Origin: Sulfuricella sp.
GTDB taxonomy: Bacteria > Pseudomonadota > Gammaproteobacteria > Burkholderiales > Sulfuricellaceae
Assembly (NCBI GenBank): GCA_041651995.1
Contig: JBAZID010000001.1
Span: forward strand, 903,706-967,705
Reading direction: 5' to 3'
DNA: 64,000 bases
The notes beneath the pieces are model-generated. The model worked only from the letters and a program-made list of their open reading frames with translations. It searched no databases and was not told where the DNA came from. Below are positions 53,201-61,584 of this stretch, piece by piece (position 1 is the stretch's first letter; each line of letters opens with the position of its first letter). Both the position numbers and the translations under genes were made by a program.

Positions 53201-53206
53201 TATAAT
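53201..53206 (+). promoter_or_regulatory. Possible -10 box of the atp operon
   Basis: A perfect TATAAT lies 35-40 bases before atpI. The nearest TTGACG (53183) is only 12 bases upstream, too close to be the -35, so the promoter is only partly supported. Confidence 0.4.
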
Positions 53207-53240
53207 AAAATTCCTTGATTTTTCGCGGTGCTGAAGCATC

Positions 53241-53606
53241 TTGTACGCAAATCGTATCATGATGTATCAGGCTGCAGCAGCAGCGGTTGGCGCATCCCTG
53301 GCATACGTTTATTTGGGGGAGGCTGCGGCCGGGGCAGCGTGGTTTGGCGGTGTTGTGGCACTCTCGAATACGATGTTGCTGGCATGGCGTATGCGTTGCA
53401 GCGCCACTAAGGCGGCGCAGGATCCGCGCCGCGAGTTGGCCGGGCTTGTTCGTTCCAGTATGGAGCGATTTTTTATGGTCTCTCTGCTTATGGCGGTGGG
53501 GCTGGGATGGATGAAATTGATGCCGCTGCCCTTGCTGGCCGGCTTCGCCCTGGGGCAGTTAGCCTTGGTGGTTTCAACAATAATCAGTGGAATAGAGAAA
53601 CAATAA
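53241..53606 (+). CDS. atpI: ATP synthase subunit I
   Basis: A membrane protein of up to 121 residues with four hydrophobic segments, a probable assembly factor for the c-ring. GAAWFGGVVALSNTMLLAWRM and the C-terminal GFALGQLALVVSTI are typical. The start is uncertain: a TTG at 53241, or the ATGs at 53259 and 53262, which fit shorter homologs better; none has a good ribosome site. Its TAA overlaps the atpB ATG. Confidence 0.82.
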   Translation: MYANRIMMYQAAAAAVGASLAYVYLGEAAAGAAWFGGVVALSNTMLLAWRMRCSATKAAQDPRRELAGLVRSSMERFFMVSLLMAVGLGWMKLMPLPLLAGFALGQLALVVSTIISGIEKQ

Positions 53607-54470
53607 ATGTCTGGCGAAACACAAACCTCCGCAGAATACATCAAACACCACCTGCAAAACCTGACCTATGGACAACATCCGGACGGAAGCTGGGGTTTGG
53701 CGCATAGTGCTGAACAGGCCAAGGAAATGGGCTTCTGGGCGATCAATCTGGACACGACGATTATCGCTTTTTTGCTGGGATCGATTTTCCTGTTTTTCTT
53801 CGCCAGGGCGGCGCAGAAGGCCTCTGCCGGGGTGCCGACAGGGCTGCAGAATTTTGTCGAGTGGGTTGTCGATTTTGTCGACAACAGCGTGCGTGGTTCG
53901 TTTACTGCCAGAAACGATATGGTGGCTCCGCTCGCACTCACTATTTTCGCCTGGGTACTGTTGATGAATCTGATGGATCTGATGCCCATTGATTATCTGC
54001 CATTAATTGCCCACGCTGCCGGATTGCCTTTCCTTAAGGTTGTGCCCACAACCGATCCCAATGCCACATTTGGCATGTCCATCGCTGTTTTTGTGCTGGT
54101 CGTGTACTACAGCATCAAGATGAAGGGCCTGGGTGGTTTTGTCGGCGAACTCACGCTGCAGCCTTTCGGCAAATTCGGTTTGCCTGCCAACATTTTCCTC
54201 GAAGGTGTGAACCTGATTGCCAAGCCGGTTTCGCTGGCGCTGCGCTTGTTCGGCAACATGTATGCGGGCGAAATGATCTTCATCCTGATCGCGCTGATGG
54301 GCGCTTCCTGGGCTGGCGCAACTTTCGGCAGCTCGCTGCTGTTTGGTTCGCAGGTTGTCCTTTCTCTCGGCTGGGCGATTTTCCACATTCTGATTGTTAC
54401 GCTTCAGGCCTTCATTTTCATGACGCTAACCATCGTTTACATGGATATGGCGCATCAGGAACATCATTAA
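53607..54470 (+). CDS. atpB: ATP synthase subunit a
   Basis: A 287-residue Fo subunit carrying the proton half-channels. The essential Arg is in KPVSLALRLFGNMYAGEMIF near residue 213, and the last helix holds the usual LQAFIFMTLTIVYM with Gln. The soluble N-terminus of about 40 residues is usual in betaproteobacteria. Confidence 0.97.
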   Translation: MSGETQTSAEYIKHHLQNLTYGQHPDGSWGLAHSAEQAKEMGFWAINLDTTIIAFLLGSIFLFFFARAAQKASAGVPTGLQNFVEWVVDFVDNSVRGSFTARNDMVAPLALTIFAWVLLMNLMDLMPIDYLPLIAHAAGLPFLKVVPTTDPNATFGMSIAVFVLVVYYSIKMKGLGGFVGELTLQPFGKFGLPANIFLEGVNLIAKPVSLALRLFGNMYAGEMIFILIALMGASWAGATFGSSLLFGSQVVLSLGWAIFHILIVTLQAFIFMTLTIVYMDMAHQEHH

Positions 54471-54517
54471 AGATTTTTTAATTAGCAACTTAACTTTTAA
54501 ATTAACAGGAGAAACAA

Positions 54518-54751
54518 ATGGAACATGCACTGCTTTTTATCGCTGGCGCGATCATGATGGGCTTGGGCGCACTGGGTGCGGCTGTGGGTATTGGTATTCT
54601 GGGCGGCCGCTTCCTTGAGGGTGCTGCACGCCAGCCTGAGTTGATCCCTATGTTGCGTACCCAGTTCTTCGTGGTGATGGGTCTGGTAGATGCGGTGCCG
54701 ATGATTGCTGTTGGTATCGCCATGTACGTCCTCTTTGCTGTGGCCGGCTAA
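54518..54751 (+). CDS. atpE: ATP synthase subunit c
   Basis: A 77-residue hairpin forming the rotor ring. Asp58 in VMGLVDAVPMIAVG is the proton carrier; the loop RQPEL joins the two helices. The surrounding residues lack the Gln/Glu and Ser/Thr pattern of sodium-binding rings, so it is a proton type. A good AGGAGA ribosome site precedes the ATG, as expected for a subunit needed in many copies. Confidence 0.97.
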   Translation: MEHALLFIAGAIMMGLGALGAAVGIGILGGRFLEGAARQPELIPMLRTQFFVVMGLVDAVPMIAVGIAMYVLFAVAG

Positions 54752-54787
54752 GCTGCCTGTAATCAATAACTCAAAAAAGGTTCGTGC

Positions 54788-55258
54788 ATGAATATCAATG
54801 CAACCCTTCTCGCACAAACGATCATGTTCATCATGTTCGTCTGGTTCTGCATGAAATTTGTTTGGCCGCCCATCATGCAGGCGCTGACCGAGCGCAAGAA
54901 GTTGATCGCCGATGGCCTGGCCGCCGGTGAACGCGGCAAGCATGAACTGGAGCTGGCTTCGCGCCGGGCGACCGAGTCCATGCATGACGCCAAGCAAAAA
55001 GCAGCGGAAGTGATTACCCAGGCAGAAAAACGCGCATCCCAGATTGTTGAGGAAGCAAAAAATACCGCCAGGGAAGAGGGCGATCGTCTGGTGGCTAGAG
55101 CGAAAGCGGAAATTGACCAGGAGGTCAATCGTGCGCGTGAATCTCTGCGGCAGCAGGTGGCCGAGCTGGCCGTTGCTGGTGCCGAGAAAATCCTGCGCCG
55201 CGAAGTTGATGCCAAGGCCCACGCCGAGTTGCTGACCGCGCTCAAGAACGAAATCTAG
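54788..55258 (+). CDS. atpF: ATP synthase subunit b
   Basis: A 156-residue peripheral-stalk protein with one N-terminal membrane helix (LAQTIMFIMFVWFCMKFVWPPI) and a long charged helix (RKKLIADGLAAGERGKHELELASRR onwards). Homodimer expected because only one b gene is present. Confidence 0.96.
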   Translation: MNINATLLAQTIMFIMFVWFCMKFVWPPIMQALTERKKLIADGLAAGERGKHELELASRRATESMHDAKQKAAEVITQAEKRASQIVEEAKNTAREEGDRLVARAKAEIDQEVNRARESLRQQVAELAVAGAEKILRREVDAKAHAELLTALKNEI

Positions 55259-55269
55259 GCGGCAAAACT

Positions 55270-55803
55270 ATGGAAATCGTTACGATTGCAAGGCCCTACG
55301 CTGAAGCTCTGTATCGCCTGGCAAGCCAGAAAGCCGCACAGGCTGAATGGTCGCGCATGCTCGAGGCCGCATCCGCGGTGGTGAGCGATGCCACGATGGG
55401 CGATGCCATTTCCAACCCCAGGTTCACCAGGGCAAATCTGGAACAGATTTTCCTTTCGGTAATGGGCAAGGAGCTGAACGAGGAAGGCAAAAATCTGATT
55501 TGTTTGTTGATCGAAAACGGTCGACTTGCACTGTTGCCCGTCATCACTAAAGAGTTCGAGAAGTTGATGGCGGAGCAGAGTGGCCAGATTGAAGCCGATA
55601 TCGCCAGCGCCTTCCCGCTGTCCGATGAGCAGGTGAAAGAAATGGTTGGCATGCTTGAAAAACGCTTTTCACGAAAAGTGACGGTTCAGGTAAGCGTAGA
55701 CCCTGAACTTATTGGCGGCGTGAAAATTAATGCCGGTGACGTGGTGATCGACGCATCCGTGCGCGGCCAGCTCAATAACATGACCTTTGCGCTCAAGCGC
55801 TAG
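55270..55803 (+). CDS. atpH: ATP synthase subunit delta
   Basis: A 177-residue stalk subunit joining F1 to b. It starts MEIVTIARPYAEALYRLA and ends with the conserved VDPELIGGVKINAGDVVIDASVRGQLNNM. Length is normal. Confidence 0.96.
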   Translation: MEIVTIARPYAEALYRLASQKAAQAEWSRMLEAASAVVSDATMGDAISNPRFTRANLEQIFLSVMGKELNEEGKNLICLLIENGRLALLPVITKEFEKLMAEQSGQIEADIASAFPLSDEQVKEMVGMLEKRFSRKVTVQVSVDPELIGGVKINAGDVVIDASVRGQLNNMTFALKR

Positions 55804-55814
55804 GAGAGAAAAGA

Positions 55815-57356
55815 ATGCAGTTAAACCCATCAGAAATCAGCGATCTGATCAAGAGCAAGATCGAAAATTTTGCTACTGCGGCAGAAGCGCGCAATCAGGG
55901 TACGGTCGTTTCTGTAACGGACGGTATCGTACGTATTCACGGTCTTTCCGGTGTGATGCAGGGCGAAATGCTCGAATTCCCGGGGAACACCTTTGGCCTG
56001 GCGCTCAATCTTGAGCGCGATTCTGTCGGTGCCGTGGTTCTGGGTGAATATGAGCACATCAGCGAAGGCGATACCGTCAAGTGCACGGGCAAGATTCTGG
56101 AAGTGCCCGTTGGCGAGGCGCTCATCGGTCGTGTGGTGAACTCACTGGGCCAGCCGATTGATGGCAAGGGTCCAATCGCAACAAGCGAAACCTCACCGAT
56201 CGAAAAAGTGGCGCCGGGTGTGATTTCCCGTCAGTCAGTATCGCAGCCGCTGCAAACTGGCCTCAAGTCGGTTGACGCAATGGTGCCGATTGGCCGTGGT
56301 CAGCGTGAGCTGATCATTGGCGATCGCCAGACGGGCAAGACCGCTGTAGCCGTGGACGCCATCATCAATCAGAAAGGTACCGGCGTAATTTGTATTTATG
56401 TCGCTATCGGCCAGAAGGCTTCTTCTGTTGCCAACGTAGTGCGCAAGCTGGAAGAGCACGGGGCAATGGGCCATACGATTATTGTTGCCGCTACGGCATC
56501 TGATCCGGCCGCCATGCAATACATTGCTCCTTACGCGGGTTGCACCATGGGCGAGTACTTCCGTGATCGCGGTGAGGATGCGTTGATTGTTTACGATGAT
56601 CTGACCAAGCAGGCCTGGGCCTACCGTCAAATTTCTCTCCTGCTGCGCCGCCCGCCAGGCCGTGAGGCTTATCCGGGCGATGTGTTCTACCTGCACTCTC
56701 GTCTGCTTGAGCGCGCTGCGCGTGTTAATGCGGACCATATTGAAAAGATTACCAACGGCGCTGTCAAAGGCAAGACCGGCTCTCTTACCGCATTGCCCGT
56801 GATCGAAACCCAGGCGGGCGACGTGTCTGCCTTTGTTCCAACCAACGTGATTTCGATTACTGACGGCCAGATCTTTCTGGAAAGCGATCTGTTCAATGCT
56901 GGTATCCGCCCTGCGATCAATGCCGGCTTATCTGTGTCCCGCGTTGGTGGCGCAGCGCAGACCAAGGCAATCAAGAAACTGGGCGGTGGTATCCGTCTGG
57001 CGCTTGCGCAGTATCGTGAACTGGCAGCATTTGCACAATTCGCATCCGACCTCGACGAAGCAACACGCAAGCAGCTGGAGCGCGGCAAGCTGGTAACGGA
57101 ATTAATGAAGCAAAACCAGTACTCCCCGATGTCGATCTCTGAAATGGCGATCACCCTGTACGCCGTGAACAAGGGCTACATGGACGATGTGGACGTGAAG
57201 AAAGTTTTGGCTTTTGAAGCAGCCCTGCAGGCGTTTATGAAGAGCAAGCACGGCGCTCTGATGAACACCATCGAGAGCGAACGTGATGTAAGTGCCGACA
57301 GCGAGAAAACCCTGATGGGCGCAATTGACGAGTTCAAGGCCAGCTCGGTTTACTAA
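55815..57356 (+). CDS. atpA: ATP synthase subunit alpha
   Basis: A 513-residue F1 subunit with non-catalytic nucleotide sites. P-loop GDRQTGKTAVAVD near residue 170; arginine finger region PAINAGLSVSRVGGAAQ near 375. The N-terminal IRSLIK-like start (LNPSEISDLIKSKIENF) is present. Confidence 0.98.
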   Translation: MQLNPSEISDLIKSKIENFATAAEARNQGTVVSVTDGIVRIHGLSGVMQGEMLEFPGNTFGLALNLERDSVGAVVLGEYEHISEGDTVKCTGKILEVPVGEALIGRVVNSLGQPIDGKGPIATSETSPIEKVAPGVISRQSVSQPLQTGLKSVDAMVPIGRGQRELIIGDRQTGKTAVAVDAIINQKGTGVICIYVAIGQKASSVANVVRKLEEHGAMGHTIIVAATASDPAAMQYIAPYAGCTMGEYFRDRGEDALIVYDDLTKQAWAYRQISLLLRRPPGREAYPGDVFYLHSRLLERAARVNADHIEKITNGAVKGKTGSLTALPVIETQAGDVSAFVPTNVISITDGQIFLESDLFNAGIRPAINAGLSVSRVGGAAQTKAIKKLGGGIRLALAQYRELAAFAQFASDLDEATRKQLERGKLVTELMKQNQYSPMSISEMAITLYAVNKGYMDDVDVKKVLAFEAALQAFMKSKHGALMNTIESERDVSADSEKTLMGAIDEFKASSVY

Positions 57357-57388
57357 AGCCTCGTGAAACATAGACTTAGGACTCAATA

Positions 57389-58252
57389 ATGGCGAGCGGA
57401 AAAGAGATTCGGACCAAGATCAAAAGTGTCCAGAATACACAGAAAATTACTCGCGCCATGGAAATGGTGGCCGCATCCAAAATGCGCAAGGCGCAGGAGA
57501 GGATGCGTGCTGCCCGGCCCTACGGCGAAAAAATTCGCAACGTGGCTGCTCACCTAAGCCATGCCCATACTGAATACAAGCATTCCTTCCTGATTACGCG
57601 AGATGTTGTGAAACGTGTCGGCGTGATCATGGTGACATCCGATAAAGGTTTGTGCGGCGGTCTCAATACCAATGTAATTCGAATGGTGCTGGGACAGATG
57701 AAAGAATGGGAAGCGGCGGGCAAACAAGTGGATTCCTGTGCGCTGGGTGGCAAGGGTTTTGGTTTTCTGCAGCGCATGGGCGGCAACGTGCTGTCCCATG
57801 TCACTGGCCTGGGTGATACTCCTCACCTGGAAAAGTTGATCGGTCCCATCAAGGTCATGCTTGACGCCTACATGGAAGGCAAAATTGACGAGCTGCACCT
57901 GTGCTACACCCGCTTCATCAATACCATGAAACAGGAACCGACGATGGAGAGGCTGTTGCCATTGTCCGGGGAAGATCTTGGCTCGGCGAAGGGGCACTGG
58001 GATTACATCTACGAGCCGGAAGCTAAATCAGTTATCGACGAATTGATGAGCCGCTATATTGAAGCGCTGGTTTATCAGGCCGTAGCTGAAAACATGGCAT
58101 CCGAGCAGAGCTCACGCATGGTGGCGATGAAGGCCGCATCCGACAATGCCGGCAACGTCATTGACGAGCTCAAGCTGATCTACAACAAAACCCGTCAGGC
58201 GGCAATTACCAAAGAGCTGTCCGAAATCGTTGCCGGCGCAGCTGCCGTTTAA
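57389..58252 (+). CDS. atpG: ATP synthase subunit gamma
   Basis: A 287-residue rotor shaft. It starts MASGKEIRTKIKSVQNTQKITRAMEMVAASKM and ends with the terminal coiled-coil KAASDNAGNVIDELKLIYNKTRQAAITKELSEIVAGAAAV; DKGLCGGLN is the central signature. Confidence 0.97.
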   Translation: MASGKEIRTKIKSVQNTQKITRAMEMVAASKMRKAQERMRAARPYGEKIRNVAAHLSHAHTEYKHSFLITRDVVKRVGVIMVTSDKGLCGGLNTNVIRMVLGQMKEWEAAGKQVDSCALGGKGFGFLQRMGGNVLSHVTGLGDTPHLEKLIGPIKVMLDAYMEGKIDELHLCYTRFINTMKQEPTMERLLPLSGEDLGSAKGHWDYIYEPEAKSVIDELMSRYIEALVYQAVAENMASEQSSRMVAMKAASDNAGNVIDELKLIYNKTRQAAITKELSEIVAGAAAV

Positions 58253-58305
58253 ACGATCTTGAATTATCAAGCGGATCACAGAATCAATAGTATCGAGGAT
58301 AGAAA

Positions 58306-59685
58306 ATGAGCCAAGGTAAAGTGGTACAAATTATTGGGCCGGTAGTCGACGTGCAGTTTCCGCGCGATGCCATGCCCAAGGTGTATGACGCCTTAAAAAT
58401 GGAAGAGGCGGGACTCACCCTTGAAGTTCAGCAGCAGTTGGGTGACGGCGTTGTACGCTCGATTGCGATGGGCACCACGGACGGTTTGAGTCGTGGCATG
58501 CTGGTGACGGGCACCGGTGCTGCAATTTCGGTTCCTGTCGGCATCAAGACTTTGGGCCGTATCATGGATGTGCTGGGGAACCCAATTGACGAAATGGGTC
58601 CAATTGGTCACGAAACCAGCTGGGGCATTCACCGCAATGCGCCGGCCTTCGACGAACTTGCCGCTTCCAATGAACTACTGGAAACGGGCATCAAGGTGAT
58701 CGATCTGATCTGCCCGTTCGCCAAGGGCGGTAAAGTTGGCTTGTTCGGTGGCGCCGGCGTGGGCAAGACCGTGAACATGATGGAATTGATCCGCAACATC
58801 GCGGTGGAGCACAGCGGCTACTCGGTGTTTGCCGGTGTGGGTGAGCGTACCCGTGAAGGTAACGACTTCTACCACGAAATGAAGGAAGGTGGCGTGCTGG
58901 ACAAGGTTTCCCTGGTTTACGGCCAGATGAACGAGCCGCCGGGCAACCGTCTGCGCGTGGCGCTGACCGGTTTGACCATGGCCGAGTACTTCCGCGACGA
59001 AGGCCGCGACGTGCTGCTGTTCGTTGACAATATTTACCGCTATACCCTGGCCGGAACCGAAGTTTCGGCACTGCTGGGCCGTATGCCCTCCGCCGTGGGT
59101 TACCAGCCAACCCTGGCAGAAGAAATGGGCCGTCTGCAGGAGCGCATCACCTCCACCAAGAAGGGTTCCATTACTTCCATCCAGGCCGTATATGTACCTG
59201 CGGACGATTTGACCGACCCCTCTCCAGCGACCACTTTTGCCCACCTGGATGCAACCGTGGTGCTGTCACGCCAAGTGGCCGAGCTGGGTATTTACCCTGC
59301 GGTCGATCCGCTGGACTCTACTTCTCGCCAGCTTGACCCGCTTGTCGTGGGTGAAGAGCACTACACCGTGGCGCGCGCTGTTCAGTCCACGCTGCAGCGC
59401 TACAAGGAACTGCGCGATATTATTGCGATTCTGGGTATGGATGAGCTTTCTCCGGAAGACAAGCTGGCTGTGGCCCGTGCGCGTAAAATCCAGCGCTTTC
59501 TTTCCCAGCCCTTCTTCGTGGCCGAGGTTTTCACTGGCAGCCCGGGCAAATTCGTTTCGCTCAAGGACACGCTTGCCGGCTTCAAAGGCATTGTAAACGG
59601 CGAATATGATCACCTGCCGGAACAAGCGTTCTACATGGTGGGCGGCATCGAAGAAGCTGTAGAAAAAGCGAAAACCATCCAGTAA
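58306..59685 (+). CDS. atpD: ATP synthase subunit beta
   Basis: A 459-residue catalytic F1 subunit. P-loop GGAGVGKTVNMMELI near residue 149, catalytic Glu in GVGERTREGNDFYHEM, and the DELSEED-like DELSPEDK segment near 385. The usual FVDNIFRFTQAG is FVDNIYRYTLAG, a conservative variation known in related bacteria. Confidence 0.98.
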   Translation: MSQGKVVQIIGPVVDVQFPRDAMPKVYDALKMEEAGLTLEVQQQLGDGVVRSIAMGTTDGLSRGMLVTGTGAAISVPVGIKTLGRIMDVLGNPIDEMGPIGHETSWGIHRNAPAFDELAASNELLETGIKVIDLICPFAKGGKVGLFGGAGVGKTVNMMELIRNIAVEHSGYSVFAGVGERTREGNDFYHEMKEGGVLDKVSLVYGQMNEPPGNRLRVALTGLTMAEYFRDEGRDVLLFVDNIYRYTLAGTEVSALLGRMPSAVGYQPTLAEEMGRLQERITSTKKGSITSIQAVYVPADDLTDPSPATTFAHLDATVVLSRQVAELGIYPAVDPLDSTSRQLDPLVVGEEHYTVARAVQSTLQRYKELRDIIAILGMDELSPEDKLAVARARKIQRFLSQPFFVAEVFTGSPGKFVSLKDTLAGFKGIVNGEYDHLPEQAFYMVGGIEEAVEKAKTIQ

Positions 59686-59697
59686 AGGACGCCAGCC

Positions 59698-60126
59698 ATG
59701 GCAATGACGATCCACGTAGACGTAGTAAGCGCTGAGCAGTCCATTTATTCCGGTGTGGCAGAGTTCGTTGCCGCTCCGGCAGAGGGCGGCGAGGTCGGCA
59801 TTTACCCGCGCCACGCTCCGCTGATTTCGCGGATGAAGCCGGGAACGGTCCGGGTAAAAGTACCGGACCGTGACGAAGAGGAGCTATTTTTTGTTTCGGG
59901 TGGAATTCTGGAAGTTCAGCCACAGGTCGTAACCATTCTGGCGGACACCGCCTTGCGTGGTAAGGATCTGGACGAAGCCAAGGCGCTCGAAGCCAAACGC
60001 ATGGCGGAAGAGGCGCTGAAGGATCGTTCTGCGTTAATGGACTACGCCAAGGCTGAAGCCGAACTGGCGGAAGCCGTAGCGCAGATCCGCGCAATTGACC
60101 AGCTTAGGAAGATTTCACGCCACTAA
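59698..60126 (+). CDS. atpC: ATP synthase subunit epsilon
   Basis: A 142-residue inhibitory subunit: N-terminal beta-sandwich (IHVDVVSAEQSIYSGVAEFVAAPAEGGEVGIYPRHAPL) and a C-terminal helical hairpin. ATG at 59698; a second ATG two codons later is possible. Last gene of the atp operon. Confidence 0.96.
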   Translation: MAMTIHVDVVSAEQSIYSGVAEFVAAPAEGGEVGIYPRHAPLISRMKPGTVRVKVPDRDEEELFFVSGGILEVQPQVVTILADTALRGKDLDEAKALEAKRMAEEALKDRSALMDYAKAEAELAEAVAQIRAIDQLRKISRH

Positions 60127-60148
60127 GCACGGTTATGAAGTTATTTTG

Positions 60149-60175
60149 AAAAGGCAGCTTTGGCTGCCTTTTCTA
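60149..60175 (+). terminator. Rho-independent terminator of the atp operon
   Basis: A 10-bp stem AAAAGGCAGC/GCTGCCTTTT with loop TTTG, followed by TCTATTT, lies 22 bases after atpC. It separates the atp operon from glmU. Confidence 0.9.
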
Positions 60176-60207
60176 TTTATAATCAGGTTTTAATCTCCAG
60201 TAACGAC

Positions 60208-61581
60208 ATGGCTCAAGCTCTCGATATCATTATTCTGGCTGCCGGCAAGGGGACTCGTATGCTTTCCGAGCGCCCCAAGGTGCTGCATGAACTCGCAGGG
60301 AAGGCATTATTGCAGCACGTGCTGGACACGGCAAAGGCACTCGACCCGGCGCTAATCTGTGTTGTTTACGGTTATGGCGGCGAAGCCGTACCGCAGGCGA
60401 TAGCTGATTCGAGCATTAAAATGGTGAAGCAAGAGCCGCAACTGGGGACGGGGCATGCCGTTCAGCAGGTGCTGCCGCATCTGAGCGAGAAGCACGTTAC
60501 CCTGGTGTTATACGGCGATGTACCGCTGATTAACCGTGAAACCCTGCGGCCACTGATCAGGGTTGCACAGGACAACAAAGTATCGTTGCTCACCATTGAA
60601 ATGGAAAACCCTCAAGGCTACGGCCGGATCATCCGCGAGGGCGGCAAGGTCAAGCGCATCGTCGAGGAGAAAGATGCCTCGCCGGAAGAACGAAGGGTTA
60701 CAGAGGTCAATACCGGGATCATGGTGCTGCCGAACCGGTTTCTCCCCGCTTGGCTGGCGGCCCTGAAGAATAGCAATGCGCAGGGAGAGTATTACCTGAC
60801 AGACGTTATTTCTCTTGCCGCCAGCGCGGGCGTCGAAGTGGTAACGGCGCATCCCGCTCACCACAGGGAGGTGCTGGGTGTGAACAGTAAGGGTCAGCTG
60901 GCCCAACTGGAGCGCATGTACCAGCAAGAGCATGCCGCCAGGTTGCTCGACAGTGGCGTCACCCTGCTCGACCCACAACGGATTGACATTCGTGGTGAGC
61001 TTGTCTGTGGCCGGGATGTCGTTATTGATGTCAATTGCCTCTTCGAGGGAAGCGTAATACTTGGTGATGGCGTGAAAGTGGGCGCTAACTGCGTTCTGCG
61101 TGATGTCAATATAGGGCGCGAATGCAACATCGAGCCATTCAGCCTGCTGGAGAAAGCGTCAATGGGCGCGGGTTGCCGCATCGGACCCTTTGCGAGAATT
61201 CGGCCCGGAACCCAGTTGGCGGATGAAGTGCATATTGGAAATTTTGTAGAGGTAAAAAACAGTCAAGTCGGATTCAATAGCAAGATCAATCATCTCAGTT
61301 ATGTTGGCGATGCCACGGTTGGTTCCAGGGTCAACGTGGGAGCGGGAACGATTACCTGCAACTACGATGGTGCGAATAAGCATAGAACGGTCATTGAGGA
61401 TGGTGCTTTTATCGGTTCAGATACGCAACTGGTTGCACCAGTGAAAGTGGGAAAGGGCGCAACGATTGGCGCTGGCTCCACTATTACCAAGGACACTCCT
61501 GCGGGAGAATTAACCCTTTCCCGCGCAAAACAAATCTCTATCAGCGGGTGGCAGCGCCCGTTGAAGAAAGCCAAGGACTAA
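60208..61581 (+). CDS. glmU: Bifunctional UDP-GlcNAc pyrophosphorylase / GlcN-1-P acetyltransferase
   Basis: A 457-residue enzyme making UDP-GlcNAc for peptidoglycan and LPS. Uridyltransferase domain: IILAAGKGTRMLSERPKVLHELAGK; acetyltransferase domain: left-handed beta-helix hexapeptide repeats from about residue 250, with NFVEVKNSQVG, YVGDATVG and GAGTITCNYDGANKHRTVI. The ATG at 60208 is preferred; an upstream extension runs into the atp terminator. glmS follows after three bases. Confidence 0.97.
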   Translation: MAQALDIIILAAGKGTRMLSERPKVLHELAGKALLQHVLDTAKALDPALICVVYGYGGEAVPQAIADSSIKMVKQEPQLGTGHAVQQVLPHLSEKHVTLVLYGDVPLINRETLRPLIRVAQDNKVSLLTIEMENPQGYGRIIREGGKVKRIVEEKDASPEERRVTEVNTGIMVLPNRFLPAWLAALKNSNAQGEYYLTDVISLAASAGVEVVTAHPAHHREVLGVNSKGQLAQLERMYQQEHAARLLDSGVTLLDPQRIDIRGELVCGRDVVIDVNCLFEGSVILGDGVKVGANCVLRDVNIGRECNIEPFSLLEKASMGAGCRIGPFARIRPGTQLADEVHIGNFVEVKNSQVGFNSKINHLSYVGDATVGSRVNVGAGTITCNYDGANKHRTVIEDGAFIGSDTQLVAPVKVGKGATIGAGSTITKDTPAGELTLSRAKQISISGWQRPLKKAKD

Positions 61582-61584
61582 GTC

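Noticed and set aside
53183..53206. TTGACG and TATAAT before atpI as a complete promoter
   Set aside because: The spacing of 12 bases is too short for sigma-70; only the -10 was kept.
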